From: a virus
Strand: one strand, 5' to 3'
Length of the DNA stretch: 62,866 bases
Virus record (IMG/VR): IMGVR_UViG_3300030333_004509
Span: 1-62,866 of that record
Shown: positions 1-7,788 of the stretch, piece by piece
Numbering within the stretch: the first letter of the stretch is position 1
Layout: the number at the start of each line of letters is the position of its first letter
Made by a program: the position numbers and the translations under genes
Notes under the pieces: generated by a model
Seen by the model: only the letters and a program-made list of their open reading frames with translations
Database searches by the model: none
Told to the model about the DNA's origin: nothing

Positions 1-52
1 CATGCAGGTAAGACACGCAAGACGGCGGTTGACGCGATCCAGGAGCGTATTG

Positions 53-328
53 GTGGAGCCTGAGGATGTTCGATCGTATCTTGCAGAGCTTAATCCACAG
101 GCTTTACTGGCTGACGGTTTCGATCGAGCTCTGGTTGGTGTTGCGGGGCGTTGTGGTATGGCTGCTCTTGCGGTATACGATCGAGACAAGTGTATCGAGA
201 TTCTCATGGAAGAGGGTATGGACTGGCCTGAGGCAGAGGAGTACTTCTGCTTCAATGTAGAAGGTGCCTACTTGGGTGAGGGGACCCCGTTATTCGCGGT
301 CCTCTCTACGCCTGATTGCTACGGTTGA
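53..328 (+). CDS. Conserved small phage protein of unknown function
   Basis: This 91-residue protein resembles a small family widespread in phages. The family core looks like 'ALLADGFDRALVG', then 'YDRDKCIEILM', an acidic helix, then 'FNVEGAYLGEGTPLFAV'. I recognise the family but know no function for it. I place the start at the GTG at 53 because AGGAG at 41-45 lies 7 nt upstream and the family-like sequence begins just after it. An in-frame ATG at position 2 would add 17 basic residues with no visible ribosome site. It converges on the leftward block that ends at 353. Its promoter would lie left of the window, or in the right-end region if the molecule is circular or permuted. Confidence 0.7.
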   Translation: MEPEDVRSYLAELNPQALLADGFDRALVGVAGRCGMAALAVYDRDKCIEILMEEGMDWPEAEEYFCFNVEGAYLGEGTPLFAVLSTPDCYG

Positions 329-352
329 TACCTCAACCCTGTAGCTCTCCGA

Positions 353-613
353 CTACCCGACTCGCTTCTTCGACAGGTCTTCGACCCACTCGAGCATCAA
401 CCACTTGTTGACGACGTGCTCTGCGTCAGAAGCAGCCACTCCATTGAGCGTCTGTATTCCGGCATTGTAACGAAGGTGCAGCTGGTCGCCTGGTCCGACT
501 GATATGCCCGCCACATGACGCAAGTCAATGTAGTGAGTCTCTTCGCCCATGCGGTCGAAGACTTCGATGTGTGCACCCAGGTCGTGGTCTTGAATCAGTG
601 TAAGCTGGTTCAT
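353..613 (-). CDS. Hypothetical protein, last gene of the packaging block
   Basis: An 86-residue protein that I do not recognise. The first half is predicted beta-rich (alternating hydrophobic residues in IEVFDRM, HYIDLRHVAGI, LHLRYNAGI). The C-terminus is a short helix ending in basic residues. Its ATG overlaps the stop of the upstream scaffold candidate in an ATGA junction at 610-613, with a G-rich ribosome site inside that gene's end, so the two are probably translationally coupled. It is the distal gene of the leftward operon. Confidence 0.65.
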   Translation of the reverse strand: MNQLTLIQDHDLGAHIEVFDRMGEETHYIDLRHVAGISVGPGDQLHLRYNAGIQTLNGVAASDAEHVVNKWLMLEWVEDLSKKRVG

Positions 614-1533
614 CCTACCCCCTGTGCCTGTCGGCGTAGTGCATCCATCATCTCAGCGAAAGAACCGCTATTGCCTTGTGCCGTACTGGCTGCTTGGCTT
701 GTACCCAGGTTCATGAGGTTCACACTCTCAGGCACTGGTTCAGGCTCAGCAGGTGCGGGCTCAGCGGGTTCAGGCGCTGGGTACATGATCCGTACCATCT
801 GGAGTGCCTGCTCTCGAGTCACGTTGGGGAGAGCCGCGACCTGACAGAAGTGCTCGAATGAATCATTGAGTCGCTTCTGCTCTGCCTCGTCCTCGACCTC
901 CTTGTACATCTCAGGAGCTTGCTCTCTCAACCAGTTGTCCCACTCAGAAGCTTCCTTGTCGAGGGCGGCTTCTTCCGCGGCGTTGACCCGAGACTGGATC
1001 TCTTCAGCCAGCTTCTGAGCCTCGTCCCGCTCATTGATGATCTTCTGGAGCTCTTCTTGCGTGACCTCTGAGCGCTTCGAGAGAATCTCTGTGTGCTCCT
1101 TGGTCATCTGGGCCATAGCTTCTTCGTGGGCCTTCTTCAGGCTCTCGATCTCTGCGTTCTTGGCTTCGAGGGGATCTTCTTCCCCGTAGAGCCAGCGCTG
1201 AACTTGCATCTCAGAAGACTTGAGAGCGGCTGCCCTCTCATCCAGTTGCTTGCGTTGAGACGCAGCGGCTTCAAAGGCCTTGGTGTAGCCCCTCTGCCAG
1301 TTCTTGTACTTGTTCTCCATTCCGCCGAATAGCTTGTCTCGAGTCGCATCATCGATCCCGCTCAACCACTCAGCGCTTCTCAGACTCTCCAGCTCACCGT
1401 TCCAATCTGCAGGTTCGGTGGTTGCGGTCTCAGAAGAAGCCTCGGCAGTTTCAACAGGTTCAGACGAAGTCGATGTCTCTACGGCTTCAGTTCCGCTGTC
1501 CTGTACCTCTGCGGTACCTTCTTCAGATGTCAT
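610..1533 (-). CDS. Acidic coiled-coil protein, candidate capsid scaffold
   Basis: A 307-residue protein. Its N-terminal ~45 residues are almost entirely Ser, Thr, Glu, Ala and Val. Residues ~85-215 form a strong coiled coil rich in Glu, Lys, Ala and Gln. A Pro/Ala/Glu stretch near 250-265 precedes a short helix (FAEMMDALRRQAQ). Acidic, helical, low-complexity proteins of this size encoded near the portal are typical scaffolding proteins, which is the basis for the call; there is no diagnostic motif. The capsid gene lies about 8 kb away on the opposite strand, which is unusual for a scaffold. Alternatively it is an internal head protein. Confidence 0.5.
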   Translation of the reverse strand: MTSEEGTAEVQDSGTEAVETSTSSEPVETAEASSETATTEPADWNGELESLRSAEWLSGIDDATRDKLFGGMENKYKNWQRGYTKAFEAAASQRKQLDERAAALKSSEMQVQRWLYGEEDPLEAKNAEIESLKKAHEEAMAQMTKEHTEILSKRSEVTQEELQKIINERDEAQKLAEEIQSRVNAAEEAALDKEASEWDNWLREQAPEMYKEVEDEAEQKRLNDSFEHFCQVAALPNVTREQALQMVRIMYPAPEPAEPAPAEPEPVPESVNLMNLGTSQAASTAQGNSGSFAEMMDALRRQAQGVG

Positions 1534-1541
1534 AGCTTAGG

Positions 1542-1814
1542 CTACTCCTTTTTCATTTTTTCGTGCTTCTTGATGGAGCCAACGCTTCCGTGCTCGGCTC
1601 CTTGTCTCTTGTGATCCGATTTCGACTCCAGGATTAGACGCTTCTTCTCCTCGCTGTCGAGGGATTCCCACTCGTCCGGGCTATACCCAGGCAGAGGGGT
1701 GCGCATCTCCTTAGCTGTGACGGTCTCGGCTTTCTTTAGTTTCTTAAGCAGGGAGTCAGGGGTCGTCATCATCGGAGCCAGCCCGGCCATCTTTATGCTT
1801 CTCATGTCAGCCAT
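1542..1814 (-). CDS. Small protein sharing a motif with the 4190-residue virion protein
   Basis: A 90-residue protein of unknown function with a hydrophobic, Met-rich N-terminus and a basic C-terminus. Residues 38-65 (beginning RTPLPGYSPDEW and ending EKKRLILESK) match residues ~3876-3903 of the giant protein encoded at 26087-38659. The match is ungapped at 16 of 28 identical positions. The shared pattern is RTPL-x-GY-x-PD-x-W, seven variable positions, then EK-x-RLIL-x2-K. A docking or assembly role linking the packaging block to the giant protein is inference. It is spaced 3 nt from the upstream gene and 8 nt from the scaffold candidate. Confidence 0.65.
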   Translation of the reverse strand: MADMRSIKMAGLAPMMTTPDSLLKKLKKAETVTAKEMRTPLPGYSPDEWESLDSEEKKRLILESKSDHKRQGAEHGSVGSIKKHEKMKKE

Positions 1815-1817
1815 AGC

Positions 1818-2354
1818 TTACATCCCAGGTGGCATCATGCCGCCCATCGGAGGTCCGCCCATTGGCGCACCTTCAGGGGCACCTTCAGGGGCACCCATCG
1901 ACTCAGCAGCCATAGCTTCGCCTTGAGCTGCAAGCTTCTTGAGCTCCATAAGGAGATTGCTGTCTTCCTTGATCTTTGCGACAAGTTCTTCGACAGTCAA
2001 GGAGGCCAGGTCGTCCCGCATACCAGCAGCGTTCCAGAGGTCCCCTGCTTGCTTAGTGGCTTCTTCTGTCGACAGCTCAGGGTTGTTCTCCATGAGCATC
2101 TTCTCGATAGGCTCGAGCACAACCTCACCACCTGCAGCATCTCCTGCGGGGGCCTCTTCGGCGGGCGCTTCATCCATAGGTGCCTCTTCTGCGGGGGCAC
2201 CCTCAGCCGGTGCACCTTCTTCAGGAGGAGGAGATTCAGCCAGGATCTCGTCGGCCATATCCATCAGGGCCTTCATGTCGCTGTCGGGACCAACAGGTAC
2301 TTCGTCACCCTTCTTCGGCGCCTTTGCTGCGAGCTCGTCAAACTTGTCTGCCAT
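1818..2354 (-). CDS. Acidic Ala/Pro/Glu-repeat protein, possible head-assembly factor
   Basis: A 178-residue protein. Residues ~40-75 are tandem variants of E-E-A-P/E-G-A-P. A folded-looking helical part follows (residues ~78-150). The tail is Gly/Pro/Met-rich and ends GGPPMGGMMPPGM. A similar GGPPMG stretch occurs near the C-terminus of the portal protein encoded at 5782-7497. Low-complexity acidic proteins next to portal and scaffold genes are often assembly factors, but nothing specific identifies this one. Confidence 0.55.
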   Translation of the reverse strand: MADKFDELAAKAPKKGDEVPVGPDSDMKALMDMADEILAESPPPEEGAPAEGAPAEEAPMDEAPAEEAPAGDAAGGEVVLEPIEKMLMENNPELSTEEATKQAGDLWNAAGMRDDLASLTVEELVAKIKEDSNLLMELKKLAAQGEAMAAESMGAPEGAPEGAPMGGPPMGGMMPPGM

Positions 2355-2355
2355 T

Positions 2356-2619
2356 TTAGTCTCCAGATTCGTCGAGCTCTGACTCGAACTCAGGTTGGGG
2401 GGTTGCTAACTCATAGGCCGCGTTGGACCCTATTGCAAGCAGTGTCTTGCGGGGTACCTGACGCCTTTCGCCAGTTGCCCGATCTTCGTACAGAATAGTA
2501 TCACTTTGTGCGACTTCACCGACACGTCGAAGTGATCGAGGTCTCATAGTAGCTCTCTGAACCGCTTCCTTGACCCGTCCAGGGTCAGAGAACGCGCTAG
2601 TAGCCTGCGATTTTGGCAT
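2356..2619 (-). CDS. Hypothetical protein
   Basis: An 87-residue protein with a basic N-terminal half and an acidic C-terminus. I do not recognise it. The ribosome site GGGAGG lies directly before its ATG, and its first 23 nt overlap the end of the upstream zinc-ribbon gene, which supports real coupled translation. It lies 1 nt from the downstream gene. Confidence 0.6.
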   Translation of the reverse strand: MPKSQATSAFSDPGRVKEAVQRATMRPRSLRRVGEVAQSDTILYEDRATGERRQVPRKTLLAIGSNAAYELATPQPEFESELDESGD

Positions 2620-3145
2620 TGGGCCTCCCGTTTAGAGCCGCGCTCGTCGCAGAGATACCCCTCTCCTTAACGGCATGCTTACCTGCAACTCGACTGTTCT
2701 TATTGTGAGACAGGGCCTTCCGTTCTGCCTCGCGCTGAATCGCCTTGTTCGCCTCTTTAGTCTCAGCCATGAGCTGTGCGTCGACACCGTTCTTCTTTCG
2801 CTGCAGCCAGGTTCGGTGCCGCTTCTCATCGGCGCGCGTCTGCTTATCCGTTCTCGAGTCATGCTCGATGTTCATGGTCTGACCGGGAAAGCGAGCCTCT
2901 ACTATAGCTTTAGCTCTGTCGAACTTTTCTTTCGTGTCACAGTAGCCTAAGACTCCCATATCCACGGGGGTGAATCCACCATAGCCCTCTCCCTTAACTC
3001 CAGGGAACTTCCGGTGTGACCAATCCACCACCCGTTTTTCCCCGCACTCGGGACAAGCCGGGGGACCATCGGACCTTCTATAAAAGACGTGGTCTTCGAT
3101 TAGCTCGCACTCAGTGCAGCGTAGTCCGTGGGCAACGAATGACAT
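2597..3145 (-). CDS. Zinc-ribbon protein
   Basis: A 182-residue protein starting MSFVAHGLRC. An N-terminal zinc ribbon (CTEC ... CPEC, about 20 residues apart) is followed by a tryptophan/glycine segment and a long basic helix rich in Lys, Arg and Glu. This layout (FmdB-like ribbon plus charged helix) suggests a nucleic-acid or protein scaffold role, but the function is not known. The reading frame extends upstream to 3223. I prefer the ATG at 3145 because AGGA lies 5 nt ahead of it and because the longer start would run into the preceding gene. Confidence 0.65.
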   Translation of the reverse strand: MSFVAHGLRCTECELIEDHVFYRRSDGPPACPECGEKRVVDWSHRKFPGVKGEGYGGFTPVDMGVLGYCDTKEKFDRAKAIVEARFPGQTMNIEHDSRTDKQTRADEKRHRTWLQRKKNGVDAQLMAETKEANKAIQREAERKALSHNKNSRVAGKHAVKERGISATSAALNGRPNAKIAGY

Positions 3146-3152
3146 TAGTATC

Positions 3153-3950
3153 CTACTTTGTGGCTCGACCGCTTCCACCGGCCATTGTCTTGTACTTCTG
3201 CATTGCTGCGTCACCCTCGGCACCGCGCTCCAGCTTCTTTGCTGTAGTCGAGAGCTCTTCTGCCAGCTTCATACGCTCAGCATCTTCCTGCTCTTGGTGA
3301 AAGTCTGAGAACTCATCGAGCGGATCAAGGAAGTAAGATGGGGTTTTCTTATGTCGGGCTTTGATCGTCGCTTCGTGAAGATCGCCCTTATAGGGGTCTT
3401 GCGCTGTCTTCGCTTCCCTGACTTCGCCTTTAAGCTGCTTAATCTTTTCAGTGTGTGTTTGGCCATACTCGCCGGGACCAACGGTCTTCGCCTCTCGCTT
3501 AAGCTTCCTTGCAGCACCTTGGCCGCCCATGTACTCTTGGCCCCTTTCAGTAAACGGACCTATACCGCTTCCGGGATAGAAGCCTGTAAAGAAGTACGCC
3601 ACGTTAGCGGGACTCCTGATAATCGTCTCTCCGACCTTTCGGACACGTCTTGCGTGTATCTTTGCGGCCCCGGCATGGGCTTCGCGCCGGGCCGACCGTT
3701 TCGCCTGCTTGGCTTCTTTCACTCTTTCTTGTGCGCCCTCGACCTTAGTCTTGACCTCACCTCTCTCAACCTCCGGCGTCATAAGCCTGGAGTGCTCGAG
3801 CTGCTCTGCTCGAGTGTAGCGACTTTCTGGGGGGGCTGCCGCGCTCGGTCTTTCTTGCGCGTACCTACTGCCTCTCTCGCGAGCTCTGGCTATTGCTTTC
3901 TGCTTTGCCGCCTTCGCCTCTTTCGATTCAAGTTCTTTGATTGTGGCCAT
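3153..3950 (-). CDS. Basic helical protein of the packaging block
   Basis: A 265-residue, very Lys/Arg/Glu/Ala-rich protein. It is helical throughout except for a central hydrophobic, Gly/Pro-containing patch (VAYFFTGFYPGSGIG) that could contact a membrane or another virion protein. The start at 3950 shares one base with the upstream stop (TAATG), and GGGAG lies about 9 nt upstream. It is of unknown function; a packaged DNA-binding or core protein is one possibility. Confidence 0.6.
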   Translation of the reverse strand: MATIKELESKEAKAAKQKAIARARERGSRYAQERPSAAAPPESRYTRAEQLEHSRLMTPEVERGEVKTKVEGAQERVKEAKQAKRSARREAHAGAAKIHARRVRKVGETIIRSPANVAYFFTGFYPGSGIGPFTERGQEYMGGQGAARKLKREAKTVGPGEYGQTHTEKIKQLKGEVREAKTAQDPYKGDLHEATIKARHKKTPSYFLDPLDEFSDFHQEQEDAERMKLAEELSTTAKKLERGAEGDAAMQKYKTMAGGSGRATK

Positions 3951-4369
3951 TACTGTTGTCTCCCTGCCCAGACAATACAGACTCTCTGGGACGCACATTT
4001 GAAGTCAAGGGCTTGGCAGTAGCCAAGATCCCCGCCCATGATAGCAGTTTCTGGGTCAGGCTCGTCACCTATCCCCATAGCGATGCAGTTAAGGGTCTGA
4101 TCTGTAGTATCAAAGAAGGTGCAGTTGCCGCAACGCATCGTCATTACATTCTCGATACTGTCGTTAAACTTGTCTGCGTATTTCTGCCAGAACTCCTCGT
4201 TCCCGCCTTCCTCGTCGAGCGCAGGGTTGGCTGGTCCGTATTCCTTGGTGTCTAACGCAGACTGACGGTTCTCGAGATTGAGTTCAAGGTTCTGTGTAGC
4301 CTCGGGGCACGCATCTGCTGTCTGAGCGTCTTGCCTGAGAGCTCCCATCATCTCGTCGTATTCAGCCAT
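3950..4369 (-). CDS. Cysteine-cluster protein (CxxC-x-FFD type)
   Basis: A 139-residue protein. Residues 1-75 are acidic and helical. The C-terminal third holds a compact cysteine cluster: CGNCTFFD, then NCIAMG, then GYC, KC and VC-x2-W. Small proteins with this arrangement are common beside structural genes in marine podoviruses and probably bind zinc or an iron-sulfur centre; the exact role is not known. The start is the ATG in a TAATG junction at 4369. Another ATG two codons upstream is less favoured. Confidence 0.65.
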   Translation of the reverse strand: MAEYDEMMGALRQDAQTADACPEATQNLELNLENRQSALDTKEYGPANPALDEEGGNEEFWQKYADKFNDSIENVMTMRCGNCTFFDTTDQTLNCIAMGIGDEPDPETAIMGGDLGYCQALDFKCASQRVCIVWAGRQQ

Positions 4370-4674
4370 TACCATTTCACCTTGTCGGCCCAGTAGGCGG
4401 CGCTCATCTTGCCCTTGGCGATATCCTTGCCGTGCCGAGACTTGAAGCTCTTGCGCTTCTTCTTCATCTTGTCGGACTCGCCCTTCTTTGGCTTACCCGC
4501 GGTCTTAGCTCCCTGCTCACCAAAGCGGATCAACTTCTGCTTATTACCCTCTTTAGCCAGAACGATATGACTCTTCTTAGGGTGACTCGGCGTCCTCTTG
4601 GGTTTATTGACACCCGATAGCCCATGCTTCTTCAGGAGCGTCTTTCTCAGCGCTGCTCGACGTTCATCAGACAT
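4369..4674 (-). CDS. Small basic conserved marine-phage protein
   Basis: A 101-residue, strongly basic protein with the recognisable C-terminal pattern KRKSFKSRHGKDIAKGKMSA followed by AYWADKVKW, and a middle segment 'LIRFGEQGAKTAGKPKKGES'. I associate this pattern with a small conserved family in marine phages (possibly DUF6321), quoted from memory and not searched. Its function is unknown; the charge and Lys/Arg/Ser content suggest DNA contact. It is coupled at both ends by 1-nt overlaps (TGATG at 4674, TAATG at 4369). Confidence 0.75.
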   Translation of the reverse strand: MSDERRAALRKTLLKKHGLSGVNKPKRTPSHPKKSHIVLAKEGNKQKLIRFGEQGAKTAGKPKKGESDKMKKKRKSFKSRHGKDIAKGKMSAAYWADKVKW

Positions 4675-4784
4675 CAGCTTTTCTTCCTTCTCTTGGACAG
4701 AGCAATAGCAATCGCTTGCTTGTGTGGCTTACCGTGAGACATGTACTTCTTGATGTCTTTAGAGACTTGATCTTTCTTAGCCAT
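4674..4784 (-). CDS. 36-residue basic microprotein
   Basis: This very short gene encodes MAKKDQVSKDIKKYMS, then HGKPHKQAIAIALS, then a Lys/Arg tail. The 'KPHKQAIAIALS' pattern is shared by a family of small phage and bacterial proteins (DUF6496-like, from memory). The gene is real on position evidence: its ATG shares a base with the stop of the 332-residue gene (TGATG at 4784) and its own stop shares a base with the next ATG (4674). Function unknown. Confidence 0.7.
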   Translation of the reverse strand: MAKKDQVSKDIKKYMSHGKPHKQAIAIALSKRRKKS

Positions 4785-5782
4785 CAGCCTTCCTCATCTG
4801 CTTGAGGCTCTTTATAGTCAGGGTGCGTGTGATCATACCCGGGGTGGCCGGTAACATTGATGTTGCCTTCTCCTGTCCACATGAAGAACGTGCCGTTACC
4901 AAACTCGGTTATCACCGCTCCGTCAATCTCGCGTGTCTCTACCTCGCCGCCATCAGGGTCGTCTCGCGCTGCCGCGAAGTCTTTGGCGGACGCTTCGTAG
5001 ACTTCTTCGTCGGTTAAGTTTTGTCCGTGGTAGGGACCGTGTTCAGCTGCGTAGCCCAGAGCGTCACCTTCTATTTCCCTTGCCCGCTGCTGGTACGAAA
5101 CGAATGGTGTGGTCACTGCTTCCATGTCTTCAAGGAACTCCCTGCCCATGTCGGAGAGAACGGGGTTGGGCTGCCGCAACGCTTCCATCTCTGCGCTCTC
5201 AAGCGCCTCTTCCTCAGCTTGAGCCTCAGCTTTCATCTTTCTTAGCAAGGCTTCAGGGTTAGGGAGTCGGCCCAAAGACTCTTTAGGAATAAACAGCAGC
5301 TCGTCATCGCTTGTTAGAACAACGACGCCCGTGGGTTTACCGTCCAAGCCTCTCGGAATATCGGCAATCTCGACTATGTTTGTTCCCTCGTAGCCATGCT
5401 CGTAGGCGAACTTTTTATCCGACTTTGGGCGTGCCGTGAGAGGTCCTTTGTAGTCTTGGCCGACTCGGACAAGCTCACCTGGTTTGCCCTGTTCATAAGT
5501 GATGTGTGCTTGGTAGGGGTTGTTTGGGTCCTCCGGGTCTCCTACAAGTCGGATGTTGCCGCCCTTGATGAACCCGTGTGGGTGCTCGTCTTGTTGCGGG
5601 TTGTAGCTAAGTACCTCCCCCGCCTCTTCTCTCAGCTTTTGGTACATGCTCGAGAGAGTGTCGGATCCGTAGTCTATTACTTTCGGGAGTCCCTTGGCGG
5701 CTTCTGCACCTAGCTCCCCGAGCATGCTTAAGGGTTTAGTGACACTCCCTTCTTCCTCAGGTTTTGGTTTGGTGTCAGGCAT
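4784..5782 (-). CDS. Hypothetical 332-residue protein downstream of portal
   Basis: The protein is acidic. Residues ~85-180 are predicted beta-rich, containing a small beta-domain around GFIKGGNIRLVGDPE and VVVLTSDDELLFIP. A coiled coil follows at ~185-215. The C-terminal ~60 residues contain ITEFGNGTFFMWTGEGNI, then a His/Asp-rich end (HPGYDHTHPDY). I do not recognise it. Direct coupling to the portal gene (TGATG at 5782) suggests a head or portal-vertex protein. Confidence 0.6.
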   Translation of the reverse strand: MPDTKPKPEEEGSVTKPLSMLGELGAEAAKGLPKVIDYGSDTLSSMYQKLREEAGEVLSYNPQQDEHPHGFIKGGNIRLVGDPEDPNNPYQAHITYEQGKPGELVRVGQDYKGPLTARPKSDKKFAYEHGYEGTNIVEIADIPRGLDGKPTGVVVLTSDDELLFIPKESLGRLPNPEALLRKMKAEAQAEEEALESAEMEALRQPNPVLSDMGREFLEDMEAVTTPFVSYQQRAREIEGDALGYAAEHGPYHGQNLTDEEVYEASAKDFAAARDDPDGGEVETREIDGAVITEFGNGTFFMWTGEGNINVTGHPGYDHTHPDYKEPQADEEG

Positions 5783-7497
5783 CAGCCCGCCTCTCTAATA
5801 GGTGCGCCGCCTCCTGCAGCCATACTCTCTTCTGGTTCAGCTCCTCCAGCTTCCGCACCCTCCATGAGAGCTGCGAGCTCAGGCGGGAGACCACCCTCGG
5901 CTCCCATAGGAGGTCCGCCTCCACCGGCAGCCCCACCCATAGCCATCTGCTGAGCAGCCATTTGCTGCGCCTGTACCTTGGCCGCGACGTCTTGCTCCGA
6001 CATAAGGATGCGGTTCGGAAGGCCCAGACCGCGTATGAGTGACTCCATGAGCTGTCGAGTGTCCACGTTTGGATCCTGTAGAAGCACCGGCAGCAGCTGC
6101 ATAAGCGTCTCGGTCATGACTGCCGGGTTGCTCTGCATTGGGCTGTAGCTCACCATCTCGAACTCAACGTCTACATCAGCAATCGTGTTAAGGTTCACTT
6201 CCATCCACTTACGGTTTCCAGTTACCTTAATCATCTTCTCACCCTTCATGTATTTCTGGGTGAGGTAGAAGCACTTGGAAGCGACATCCTCGAGAGCGTC
6301 ATTGACGTGACCTTCGCGGGTTGCCAAGCGGTTCTTCATCTGGGCGTCGATGATTGCCATCTCAGTAGCAGTACGAGCTCCAACGACTTGACCTCGAGCA
6401 GCTTCAGCCAAAGCTGAGATGAACGCAGCGTCCTCTTCCTGTCTCGCCGTGAACTCTTTCACACCCGTAGGGTTCTGAGGGTAGGGCATCTCGTAGAACA
6501 GTGAGCCCAGAGTTCTAAGGGCCTCTGCGTTCTGCGGCGTGACTCCGACAAAAGAACCTGCCGATGCCTCAACAGCCTTGTTCAAGTCTTCTTCGCTGAG
6601 GCGACCGGCATCGTAGAGAACTCGAGGGATCATCAGGTAAGTGATCCGCTTCATGTGAGTCAGCAAGTCGTTGACAGTCTCTTGCTGGGTCAGCACAAGC
6701 TGCACCTCAGACAAGCCTAAGCAGTCCACACCCGACTGGTTCAAGCTGAACATCGAGTAGGGCACGTAGTCGATGTCATCCTCAAAGACGACAGCATCCA
6801 GCTGACGAACGTAGTGCTGGACCTTGCCGGTCTCGAGGTTGTAGTACTCGTATACAGTGATCCACTCGAAGGCGTCACGCACAGTCTCAGACGCATTCTT
6901 CTGGCGGTCACCTAAGATCCATTTCGGATACCGATCAGGCTTGACGTCCTCCATGTCGGCCTTGTACTTACCTGACTCGACACGCGACTTGAATACCGAG
7001 AATGGTAGAACTGTAGCTTCAATCCAGTAGCGGATGTCATCTACATCCCGCACGGTCAGATCAAAGAAGATTGTTGCCGGGTCACATACCTTAATGACAG
7101 GTCGGTCAGCTTCAGTATCCCAACCAGTCTTGAAGATGCCTCGCTTGCAGAGCACAGCGTCGATCAGTGCGGTGGCGGCCCTACGTCTCATGCGGTTGGA
7201 GCGGAAGATGTACTCCAGTAGACCGTTGATTGCCGGGACAGCCTCTTGGCTGCGGGGGCTTCGAGGCTGAGCCGCTACCTGAGGGTTTGGTCCAAGCAAT
7301 GCACTGATTGCCGTGTCTGCAATAGCGTAGATCAGGTTCTTGCTGCAGAGATTGAGGTTCGAGACCTGTTCAGTGTCAGCAGAACGGTTGACCCAGAAGT
7401 CGCCGCGGTAGTACCTTCGAGCTTTGTCGAAGGTCTCCTTCTCGTTTCGTTCATAGAACTTCTTGTGACGGTCAATCAGAGAAGACAGCTTAGGCAT
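5782..7497 (-). CDS. Portal protein
   Basis: A 571-residue protein that would form the dodecameric DNA gate at the capsid vertex. It shows podovirus portal hallmarks: an N-terminal helical wing (KARRYYRGDFW, SNLNLCSKNLIYAIADTAISALLG), a clip/stem region, and the long helix with 'ARTATEMAIIDAQ', which corresponds to the portal TATE-like motif. The tail is rich in Gln, Ala and Gly with GGPPMG. I start it at the ATG at 7497, which overlaps the end of the upstream small gene and is preceded by GGTGAG. A GTG at 7506 is the alternative. It follows terminase by two small genes, the usual order. Confidence 0.9.
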   Translation of the reverse strand: MPKLSSLIDRHKKFYERNEKETFDKARRYYRGDFWVNRSADTEQVSNLNLCSKNLIYAIADTAISALLGPNPQVAAQPRSPRSQEAVPAINGLLEYIFRSNRMRRRAATALIDAVLCKRGIFKTGWDTEADRPVIKVCDPATIFFDLTVRDVDDIRYWIEATVLPFSVFKSRVESGKYKADMEDVKPDRYPKWILGDRQKNASETVRDAFEWITVYEYYNLETGKVQHYVRQLDAVVFEDDIDYVPYSMFSLNQSGVDCLGLSEVQLVLTQQETVNDLLTHMKRITYLMIPRVLYDAGRLSEEDLNKAVEASAGSFVGVTPQNAEALRTLGSLFYEMPYPQNPTGVKEFTARQEEDAAFISALAEAARGQVVGARTATEMAIIDAQMKNRLATREGHVNDALEDVASKCFYLTQKYMKGEKMIKVTGNRKWMEVNLNTIADVDVEFEMVSYSPMQSNPAVMTETLMQLLPVLLQDPNVDTRQLMESLIRGLGLPNRILMSEQDVAAKVQAQQMAAQQMAMGGAAGGGGPPMGAEGGLPPELAALMEGAEAGGAEPEESMAAGGGAPIREAG

Positions 7498-7654
7498 CGG
7501 GCTCACCCCTACGTACTGGTTTAGGCCTGAGTCCTTCTTTGCGCTTTTCCTCGAGATCGAGAAGTAGCCGAGTCTGATCAGGCGTCATCTTCTCCTCTGG
7601 TATAGCCAGAAGGTCCAAGTACTGCTTCTTTTCCGGGAATGTAAGGCTAGGCAT
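7490..7654 (-). CDS. 54-residue helical protein between terminase and portal
   Basis: The protein begins MPSLTFPEKKQYLDLLA and is mostly charged helix. It overlaps the upstream 46-residue gene by 8 nt and the portal start by 8 nt, so the three are translated as a chain. Its size and place suggest a small terminase- or head-associated factor, but I see no motif. Confidence 0.6.
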   Translation of the reverse strand: MPSLTFPEKKQYLDLLAIPEEKMTPDQTRLLLDLEEKRKEGLRPKPVRRGEPDA

Positions 7655-7787
7655 TGTTGTCCAACTTCGCCTTGGCAAGCAGGTCAGCGCGTATCTTGGC
7701 GACGGTTTTTGCGAACTCTTTGGCGTCGGGTCGACTTACAGTGTCCTGGTCAGGCTTCTCTTTCTTCTTGGGGGTACGTTTAGCCAT
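7647..7787 (-). CDS. 46-residue basic protein directly after terminase
   Basis: A short gene encoding MAKRTPKKKEKPDQDT, then a helix KEFAKTVAKIRADLLAKAKL. The ATG at 7787 follows the terminase stop (TAG at 7789-7791) by one base, and its end overlaps the next start. The tight packing and helix-forming composition support a real gene. Function unknown. Confidence 0.6.
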   Translation of the reverse strand: MAKRTPKKKEKPDQDTVSRPDAKEFAKTVAKIRADLLAKAKLDNNA

Positions 7788-7788
7788 G

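Noticed and set aside
2-52. ATG at position 2 as start of the first gene
   Set aside because: There is no ribosome site and it adds a basic tail unlike the family; AGGAG plus GTG at 53 is better.
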